Assembly (NCBI GenBank): GCA_032718475.1
Contig: JAUCBJ010004695.1
Location: 1 to 35,487 of the forward strand
Length of the DNA stretch: 35,487 nucleotides
From: Nemertoderma westbladi
Lineage: Eukaryota > Xenacoelomorpha > Nemertodermatida > Nemertodermatidae
Direction of reading: 5' to 3'
In this document: in pieces, positions 9,999 through 17,335 of the stretch
How the letters are laid out: every line of letters starts with the position of its first letter
Position numbering within the stretch: position 1 is the first letter of the stretch
The notes under the pieces: generated by a model
What the model saw: the letters and a program-made list of their open reading frames with translations, nothing else
The model's database searches: none
Told to the model about the DNA's origin: nothing
Made by a program: the position numbers and the translations under genes

Positions 9999-10700
9999 TG
10001 AGTGTTTTGCTACGTCATGTGGTAATTGATTATCGACAACAACCACAAACTATTAAATATAGTCTTTTTACCACAGGCGCATATGGAAATCTATCTCATA
10101 GTCTATAAATCATGGAATCATGGAATGTTTTGGCACAGGCATAGTGAAATCAACTTTCTGACAGTCCAGAAATCAGCAGTCTGACAGTTTGAAGAAATAC
10201 ATACATAAAAAGTCATTAAAAGGACAATAAAAGTCATTAAAAGGACAACAAAAGTCATTATGCATAATTCGTAAAAAAAAGGACAAAAAAAGTCAAATAA
10301 AAGGACATAAAAAATCACTGCATACTCGGCTGCATACTATCGGTAATATGTATAAAGGTATAATATAGTTGATATAGCACAGTTGAATGGATGACACGGT
10401 TACCGGTAGATAAGTATTACATAAAGTGGCGGTAGCGGACGGTGATAGAAGTTCCCGTTCCGCCCTAACTGCACTGACTAGCTAAAGTGAGCAAATAACA
10501 CGGTTACTGGTAATATATTGCACTGGTTGGCCGCATTACATTACTCAGCCGATGCCTTCCCCCCATTGGCTAATAACTCACTTCTCACCCTCCCATCTCC
10601 CTGGGAGTGCTTCCCCCCCGCTGCTGTCTCTCTCTCCCTCCCGGAGGTGTAACCTCTGACCCCCGCTGTGTGTGTTCCCTTGGGGCCTGTTGTCCCCGCT
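9999..10700. other. Non-coding, with AAAAGTCATTAAAAGGACA repeats
   Basis: No gene seen. Positions 10205-10315 carry four to five short repeats of the type AAAAGTCATTAAAAGGACAA. Positions 10545-10690 are C-rich with a TCTC run. The 66-77-codon open frames here have no protein-like features. Confidence 0.5.
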
Positions 10701-10749
10701 TATTGGGGTGACACGAGGTTGATTGGTAATCAACCTCGTGCTCCCAATA
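10701..10749. repeat. Strong hairpin, 20 paired bases
   Basis: CACGAGGTTGATT (10712-10724), loop GGT, AATCAACCTCGTG (10728-10740) is a perfect 13-bp stem. It continues, past a small asymmetric internal loop, with TATTGGG (10701-10707) pairing with CCCAATA (10743-10749). It could be a foldback remnant or a small-RNA precursor. Nothing in the window shows transcription. Confidence 0.75.
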
Positions 10750-10849
10750 TTGCTTAAAACCAACTTTGTGTGGGCCTGGTTAGCGGAATTGAATACGCTA
10801 ACACCTAGCAACCAGCTGATGCCACGCCTAATAATTTTTGGGTAGATTA

Positions 10850-11110
10850 ATTTATTATAACTTTTAGACAGTTACACAGATGCTGCACGAAGACCCCACG
10901 CAAATTTAACTTGGAAAATTTATAAACTTTGGCCACACTACAAGTGTACCAAGTTTGGTTAAATTTCATTAACATTTGGCTGAGTTATTAACGTTTAAAA
11001 TTGGACACGACAGAACGACAGAACAACAGATCGACAGAACAACAGACACACCGATTGAGTTAGTGGTACCTGTATGCTAAGCTCGCTTACTTTCGTCGCT
11101 CGCCCCACAG
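10850..11110. repeat. Dispersed-repeat-like segment
   Basis: AT-rich sequence ending in a run of CGACAGAACAACAGA-type words, then CTCGCTTACTTTCGTCGCTCGCCCCACAG. A matching tail occurs at about 19425-19512 (GACCGACAGACAACGATTG, then CTCACTTACTTCGTAGCTCGCCCCACA). Two occurrences of the same ordered motifs suggest an interspersed repeat whose end lies near CGCCCCACA. The class is unknown. Confidence 0.5.
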
Positions 11111-12272
11111 ACCTCGCTGAGGCGAATACGTCATCAACATTCCAACAAATCCCGGATGCTGACATTTTATTAGCACCTGAGTCATCATCGATGAACCAGT
11201 TAACCTCACATATAGATGTGCCGGCGACTATGTCTTCAATGTTCCAACAAATTACAGACGCTGACGTTTTGTTTACCACATCTGCAGAACTTTTGGCGAC
11301 GGTAAATACTACTACTACTACTACTAGGATCGACATGCTGCATTGCAGCTGCATTTTTAAGAATGCTGTGCCGGCTTGTCAACAAAATTGCACCGCCACA
11401 ACTCCCTATCACCCATGACATTTGCGAGATCATCCGCATCTTTAAGGCCAGTGTCCTTTAAGATGCGTCTCAAGAAAGTCATGGGCTGTCCACCATGCTT
11501 ATTCACTCCATGAGGCTGCCAAAGTACAAGATTATGCACTGGCTGCTCCTCACGGCGAAAGCAATGTCCTGCAAAGCGGAGGCGATTTTGTTCTAGTGTC
11601 AAGCTTGGGGGAACCAATGAGACACCTCCAATGTTATATAGTGTCTGGTTGGAGATGTGTGCATTGTACTTGACACAATGAACACGGCGTAGCATTCTTG
11701 TGAATGTGCCATCCAGAGATTTGGTGTCCTCAGCAGTTAGAGCCCAGCATGGACTCCCGTAGAGGAGTACTGGAACTACTGCTACTGGAACTACTACGGT
11801 AAATACGCCCACAATGTCAAATTCAAACAACTTAAATCTTCCAATCCCACGGGCATTATTTCCAGAATCGTCACCTGTGACATCAGATCTCCCATTTAAA
11901 GATCCTCGAACCAAACCAACAAATACTTTTAATCTTTTACTTCTCTCAAAACTATCGAATCAAATTTCGCGTTGCCAGGGCAACTGTGGCCAAAAGATAG
12001 AAAAAACTGAAAAACTAGTTGTACGATCTTATGGAACTATAACATGGACTGCTAAAAAATCCGGACAATTAAAGAGCAAATATGGACCAGTGTACAAACA
12101 TTTTTCGGAGCATTGAATAAAGTAATTCGATATAGTACATAACAATACCTTTTATGGTCCCCGTGATGACTTCGATTTTAGTAGAATCCATTTATATTTA
12201 AACGACATTATCACTGAAATTGATAATAGTGGAATTGAACTTCTGAAAGCCCTAGATGTAGATATTTGTTAA
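11056..12272 (+). pseudogene. Reading frame split by a retrotransposon, with two later stops
   Basis: Part 1 (about 11056-11309) contains two related blocks, SSTFQQIPDADILL and SSMFQQITDADVLF. Part 2 (11796-12272) includes SNSNNLNLPIPRALF, ISRCQGNCGQK, KSKYGPVYKHFSEH and YGPRDDFDFSRIHLYLND. Between them is a 486-bp retrotransposon insertion flanked by the 11-bp duplication ACGGTAAATAC. Both copies of that duplication are read as Thr-Val-Asn in the frame of their own part, so the two parts belonged to one frame before insertion. In part 2, TGA (12114-12116) and TAA (12123-12125) interrupt the same frame, which otherwise stays protein-like to TAA at 12270-12272. I do not recognise the family. 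The Cys motif and the style suggest the C-terminal region of a transposon-encoded protein, but a host gene is possible. Confidence 0.6.
11310..11795 (-). mobile_element. 5'-truncated non-LTR retrotransposon, 3' end
   Basis: The minus strand encodes the C-terminal end of an APE-type non-LTR reverse transcriptase protein: VLLYGSPCWALTAEDTKSL, FTRMLRRVHCVKYNAHISN, LRFAGHCFRREEQPV, NLVLWQPHGVNKHGGQP, DLANVMGDRELWRCNF, then a stop. After a short 3' UTR (GCAGCTGCAATGCAGCATG) it ends in a (TAG)n tail. ACGGTAAATAC is found exactly on both sides (11299-11309 and 11796-11806), a clean target-site duplication. The 3' part is almost identical to the copy ending at about 26320, so the insertion appears young. 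Truncation of the 5' end is the usual outcome of target-primed reverse transcription. Confidence 0.92.
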
Positions 12273-12744
12273 ATGTTACTCTATGAACTTGCCACAAATA
12301 TAATAATGTCGGATGTACGTTTGTCAATATTGTAAACAGTGGTTTGTATTTCCTGTAATAACATTGAATATAATCGAGTACACACAAATCATATTTACAA
12401 TTAAGGTGGTTTTGTGGGAAGTTCCAAGTCAGTGAACATTATCATATAGCTATAGTTTAACATTTTTTAGCGCGGTCCATATGCATGTTTATGTGAAAAC
12501 TCTGAAACTAACTGAAACAATTTTGAGATTTTCCAAAAACCTATTTATTGGTCCGGGGGGGGGGGGGGGGGGGGGGTAGCGCAAGTTAAACCATTGATCC
12601 CATCTGTGAGTTTTATTACAGGTCAAACCTTTGGGTGCTAAAGAAAATACAGACACAATATAAACTTTTTATCGCTTTTAATTATTGTTTTCCTTTATAA
12701 AGAAATACACTTTTGCCCAGGGCAAGGAAAAAATATATAATACA
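12273..12744. other. Non-coding, with a poly-G tract
   Basis: No gene seen beyond the end of the broken frame at 12272. A run of 22 G occupies 12555-12576. Confidence 0.6.
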
Positions 12745-12749
12745 TAACG

Positions 12750-12750
<1 letters not shown>

Positions 12751-12786
<36 letters not shown>
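12751..12786. repeat. (AT)n microsatellite
   Basis: About 18 AT dinucleotides, some 50 bp outside the end of minisatellite copy B. Confidence 0.95.
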
Positions 12787-12787
<1 letters not shown>

Positions 12788-12836
12788 GACGGCACATCAT
12801 AGAAGTTACGCCCGTTACCAGTACACCCGGTATAAC

Positions 12837-13922
12837 CCAACATTTGGGTCCGTGTGCAAAGTATCTGACATCCTTTGGGTCCGTGTGCAAAGTATATGAC
12901 ATCCTTTGGGTCCGTTTGCGAAGTATCTGACATCTTTTGGGTCCGTGTGCAAAGTATATGACATCCTTTGGGTCCGTGTGCAAAGTATATGACATCCTTT
13001 GGGTCCGTGTGCAAAGTATCTGACATCCTTTGGGTCCGTGTGCAAAGTATCTGCCAACATTTGGGTCCGTGTGCAAAGTATCTGACATCTTTTGGATCCG
13101 TGTGCAAAGTATATGACATCCTTTGCGTCCGTGTGCAAAGTATCTGCCAACATTTGGGTCCGTGTGTAAAGTATTTGACATCTTTTGGGTCCGTGTGCAA
13201 AGTATCTGACATCTTTTGGGTCCGTGTGCAAAGTATATGACATCCTTTGGGTCCGTGTGCAAAGTATCTGACATCCTTTGGGTCCGAGTGCAAAGTATCT
13301 GACATCCTTTGGGTTCGTATTCCAAGTATCTGCCAACATTTGGGTCCGTGTGCAAAGTATCTGACATCTTTTTGGTCCGTGTGCAAAGTATATGACATCC
13401 TTTGGGTCCGTGTGCAAAGTACAGTATATGTCAACATTTGGGTCCGTGTGCAAACTATCTGACATCTTTTGGGTCTGTGTGCAAAGTATATGACATCCTT
13501 TGGATCCGTGTGCAAAGTATCTGCCAACATTTGGGTCCGTGTGCAAAGTATCTGACATCTTTTGGGTCCGTGTGCAAAGTATATGACATCCTTTGGGTCC
13601 GTGTGCAAAGTATATGACATCCTTTGGGTCCGTGTGCAAAGTATCTGACATCCTTTGGGTCCGTGTGCAAAGTATCTGCCAACATTTGGGTCCGTGTGCA
13701 AAGTATCTGACATCTTTTGGGTCCGTGTGCAAAGTATATGACATCCTTTGGATCCGTGTGCAAAGTATATGACATCCTTTGGGTCCGTGTGCAAAGTATA
13801 TGACATCCTTTGGATCCGTGTGCAAAGTATCTGCCAACATTTGGGTCCGTGTGCAAAGTATCTGACATCTTTTGGGTCCGTGTGCAAAGTATATGACATC
13901 CTTTGGGTCCGTGTGCAAACAT
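12837..13922 (-). repeat. 31-bp minisatellite, about 35 units
   Basis: Same unit as 4344-5024, read on the minus strand. Subtypes are ordered: a TGTTGGCAGATA unit is usually followed, in plus-strand order, by an AAGATGTCAGATA unit and then one or more GGATGTCATATA units, with GGATCC replacing GGACCC in some of them. This suggests amplification of multi-unit blocks. The very long open frames on the minus strand (up to 405 codons) exist because the 31-bp unit is stop-free in every phase. They are not genes by any other evidence. Confidence 0.95.
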
Positions 13923-14239
13923 ATTATTACCATCATTAACATTAGTAGGTGAATAGGGCAGGGTAGATGGTATACAAAGTAACCAATAAGAAACCACCAT
14001 GGAAAAGTTAGTCAGAATCAATCAGCTGATCCAAATTTATTCAAAAATTTAGGTTTTGGCTCTTTGTGGCTCAGTGCTTTCCTTATATTTGCATAATTTT
14101 TCTCAGAATTAACTTTGATTGCATTAATTTAACACTGCGCAACATCTCCTGTGTCGGAGTGGGTTGGTGCCTCATTGCTTCATAGTGAAATGGTCAATTT
14201 TTGGGTCCGTGTGGCTCTTTGTGCATTTTAGCACTGCCC
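12837..14239 (-). mobile_element. Minisatellite-bearing dispersed element, copy B (inverted)
   Basis: Reverse-orientation counterpart of the element at 4010-5024. The array (12837-13922) comes first on the plus strand, then about 315 bp of unique sequence matching the complement of 4014-4340, with scattered substitutions and small indels (for example GTGTGGCTCTTTGTGC against GTGTGCAGGTGTGGGTCTTTGTGC in the complement of copy A). Similarity ends at GCACTGCCC (about 14231-14239), directly before a retrotransposon fragment. The array end carries CCAACATTTGG, the same variant that ends copy A. Confidence 0.75.
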
Positions 14240-14242
14240 AGT

Positions 14243-14625
14243 TAGAATCAGATTCAGAAGTGTGATATATGTGCTACCAGAATTACGAAATCTTCCCTGC
14301 CACGACATGACTGGTTCTCTCTATTGCAACAGCCCAGTGTGAGATCCAGCTTCACACTAAAGCTGTTGGATGAGCAACAGGTGATCAGACGATGTTAAAC
14401 AGATCACTGCGAGGGCTATTCTGCCTTCACAGAAGCAGTTAAGTTAGCAGGCGTAGAAACAGTCTAAACAACTGGCTATTATCTTTGTTGTCTTCTTTAA
14501 AACCGTCGTCTCAGTCTTCCGACCACGTACAGTATGTTCAGCATACTTGCAGCATATGTGATTCCTGAGGAAATTATTGCAGCTACAGTATCAGATCACT
14601 GTACGATGGTTCACCGATCACTGTA
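14243..14625 (+). mobile_element. Non-LTR retrotransposon fragment with internal deletion
   Basis: Nucleotide similarity to the copy at 24560-26325: GACATGACTGGTTCTCTCTA, CAGTGTGAGATCCAGCTTCA and CCTTCACAGAAGCAGTTAAG match about 25395-25540 there. From about 14490 it jumps to the reverse-transcriptase region that matches 17195-17300 of the third copy (TCAGCATACTTGCAGCATAT, ATCACTGTACGATGGTTC). The sequence between these two parts is deleted. The word ATCACTGTACGAT is then duplicated at the end, next to the foldback element. Nothing here can be translated for long. Confidence 0.8.
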
Positions 14626-14631
14626 CGATTG

Positions 14632-15120
14632 CACATCTCCTATCGTCGCCATTCTTTACATTGGCCTCGGTTTGTAGATATCATTGGAAAGCTTGTGTTA
14701 CAAGGATTCCAAATATGTAACAATGTCTGAGTTTCGTATAGACACAGCGGAGATATAGGCGTTCAAAGATTGCAAGAATTATTGTTCGCTGCAGGCCATT
14801 TATTCTATTTAATAAATACACAATGTTGTTGACCATTTTGTTTATGTATGAATAGCTGGGATTTTACATAGGCATACCGCTGTTGCCTACCAACTTATAA
14901 AATAAATAACACATTCTTGAATTTTGTGTACAGTATTATTAAATAGAAAAAAATAGCCTGTAGTGAACAATAATTCTTGAAATCTTTTAACGCCTATATC
15001 TCCGCTGTTTCTAAACGAAACTCAGACATTGTTACATATTTGGAATCCTTGTAACAGAAGCTTTCTAATGATATCTACAAACCGAGGCCAATGTAAAGAA
15101 TGGCGACGATAGGAAATGTG
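14632..15120. repeat. Long inverted repeat (foldback element)
   Basis: The left arm (14632 to about 14823) and right arm (about 14929-15120) are reverse complements over about 190 bp, with roughly a dozen mismatches by eye. Landmarks are CCTATCGTCGCCATTCTTTA on the left and its complement TAAAGAATGGCGACGATAGG on the right. The loop is about 105 bp. Both arms together would form a long hairpin if transcribed. There is no coding capacity. A target-site duplication is not obvious. It may be a foldback or MITE-type transposon, or the product of an inverted duplication. Confidence 0.9.
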
Positions 15121-15785
15121 GAATTTCGCAAAAAACACTTTTTTAAAACGAACACTTTTTTAAAACGCTTATAAAAAAAATTTACAGGCAGAATCGAAAA
15201 TTCCGGCTTCATGTGGGTGGACATCGACGGTGAGTGGAACTCGTGTTTCAAATTTCAAGCAATATTATAAAGATGTGTAGAAAAAGTTGGGGGGGGGGGG
15301 GGGGGGGGTCGTGTCATCAGAAAATTACACTATATGGTGTATATGGTGTCATGGTGTATATATGTAATATATATAATGCAGCTGCAATGCAGCATGCCAT
15401 TTAACACATGCATCATATTCTGGAGCAATATGTTTATCCAAATACATAGCTGGGAAACATTTGGCAACAGGGCTGCTGGGCAGCTGGGCATTATATCTTG
15501 TCATTACTTCTAACTCGTCATTAATTCCACATCCATCATCTTATGTACTGTATATTTTTCATACCTAACTTTGTTTCGCACCCACTCCATTTGTCGAGTG
15601 TGTAGTACGACACTGCTGGGCTAAGCGATAAATGATAGTATAGTATATATCAGATATTATAAGCGTGTTCTGGGATTTGAGAAATTTCAACAAAAAATCA
15701 AATATAAAAAACTTCCCGCTCGCGTTAAACACATTTTTTAGTGAATAGCTTTTATCTAACATCATAGAATATAACATTATTTGAA
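15121..15785. other. Non-coding, with poly-G and a retrotransposon 3' remnant
   Basis: A run of 20 G occupies 15289-15308, followed by TATGGTGT repeats to 15365. Positions 15378-15398 carry TGCAGCTGCAATGCAGCATGC, the 3' UTR landmark of the non-LTR family that ends at 11310 and 26325. No gene seen. The 70-codon minus frame at 15565-15777 has no features. Confidence 0.6.
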
Positions 15786-17335
15786 ATTAAATGACCCATG
15801 AATGGTGTTGGTCTATTGATGAGTCCAACTGCACGTGCCGTGCTGCATTGGCAAAATAGACCAAATTACCAACCGCATCATCCGTTGCCATTTCTCATAT
15901 TCTGGAAGACTGGCTAAGAAGTTTCCTAAGGTGGTTCTGATTGTGTGCTACTCTCCAACTACTGTAGTCTTGGCCCAGTAGAGGAGGTGGAAAATTTCTA
16001 CCACAGTCTACAAGCAACTATTGATAGTGTGGATCAGCTTGCTTTCTTAACTTTCCTGGGTGGTTTTAATGTCCGATTAAGTCCGATTAAATCATCAACA
16101 TCGTTGTGGGTCTATAGTGCAGATAGTGGCGCAAATTGAGCGCAAATTTTGAAGTGAAAATTGTCGACTTCAGCGCAAATTGACCGCAAGGGAAATAAAG
16201 TCCTGTCTATTGTTTTGGTTAGAAAACACTGCCACTGTAACCTTCTCCTTTCCCTTAATGTTTTAAATTACATTAAATAAGTGTACAACAAATTTCATGT
16301 CTAGAAATTGATTATTTTCAACTGGCACCCCCCACCCAGTTCGAGAAGCGAAAGCTATGGAATGTCACTGGCCCCAATGGCCATATAATAGTCCCAGATA
16401 AACAATTTGCCTCTGAGTCAGAAGATTTCTGCGAGGGCTACACTACCTTCATAGAGGCAGTTCCTTGGCAGCTGCTGAAACAGTTCCTGTATGTAGGTCC
16501 TCGAAACACGAAAAAGGCCACCTGGACTGACCACAGAATTCTGAGGTGCCGAAATGACCCCCCTAAGGCGAAGAATGAGTCTCGCCGACTGCCAAGGATG
16601 CAGTTAAGGCGACATCTATGTCCCTTAACGTTAACAGGCAGTACTTCTATAATCTGAAGGAACTTACCAATGAGCAGGTTGATGCCATTAACAATGCTGA
16701 TTATAGCAGGTAATCAGCCCAGGCATGGCAATCAATAAACCTGCTCACTGGGAGGAAAAGCCTACAAATAACCTTGAGGTTAAGGCTGAACCTCCAACTT
16801 TGAGAAGCTCCTAAACAATAATAAAGGTATTGCTATTGACTGTTAAGTTGAATTTAATCTTTGAAATATTTGGAGGTCGTTCATCCTATTATCCTGTACA
16901 TGTATGTATAGAACGAAGAGAGTTCCTCAAAACAAACACTTCTCAATACAAAGAAGTTGGTTCCTGTCCCCAAGGAAGAGTAATCTACGGTAATCGCAAT
17001 CAGGGATCCCATCGAGAGACTGCTACGTGGAAATCCTAATGGGTTCCGTAAAGCAAATGTCATGGGACCATAGAGCCTATTTCTGGCGCTTAGAAGGATA
17101 ATTGAAGAGTTATCAATAAAGACATGTGGCTACTGTATTATCGTTGTCATTATCGTTATCGTTGTGTATTATCTTTAAAGCCTTCGAAGCCTTCTGAAGA
17201 TCACTCTCCCGACCACGCATTTTCAGCATACTGGCAGCATATGGGATTCCTGAGAATCCTTCTTGCATCTATCAAATCACTGTACGATGGTTCCACTACA
17301 TTTGTGTATACTCCGATGGTGACACAGATACTTTC
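15786..17335 (+). mobile_element. Degenerate non-LTR retrotransposon copy (endonuclease to RT)
   Basis: Collinear at nucleotide level with 24820-26110 of the better copy, and reaching further into the reverse transcriptase. The endonuclease part includes LAKKFPKVVLIVCYSPT-like sequence in broken frames, and FLGGFNV in place of the conserved GDFNA. Then follow EN C-terminal and RT pieces (DPIERLLRGNPNGFRKANVM-like at about 17005-17065, LRRIIEELSIKT at about 17090-17120), and a YGIPENLLASIKSLYDGSTT-like stretch ending near 17330. Many frameshifts and stops make it non-functional. A block of about 170 bp at 16118-16290 has no counterpart in the other copy. Confidence 0.82.
16118..16290. repeat. 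Insertion in the retrotransposon, carrying one 68-bp minisatellite unit
   Basis: Relative to the sister copy (around 25100-25150), this copy has extra sequence. It holds GCGCAAATTGAGCGCAAATT, an inverted pair TGAAGT / ACTTCA, and at 16207-16256 TATTGTTTTGGTTAGAAAAC plus CCTTCTCCTTTCCCTTAA, which is one unit of the repeat at 9077-9998. The exact insertion borders are uncertain. Confidence 0.65.

Noticed and set aside
10578-10811. Small minus-strand gene of 77 codons
   Set aside because: It overlaps the hairpin and low-complexity C-rich sequence, and no protein-like features were found.
12682-13899. Minus-strand open frames of 375 and 405 codons encoding a Cys/His-rich 31-residue repeat
   Set aside because: They lie wholly in the 31-bp minisatellite, are open in all frames on both strands, and continue into an AT microsatellite. 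There is no independent sign of coding.
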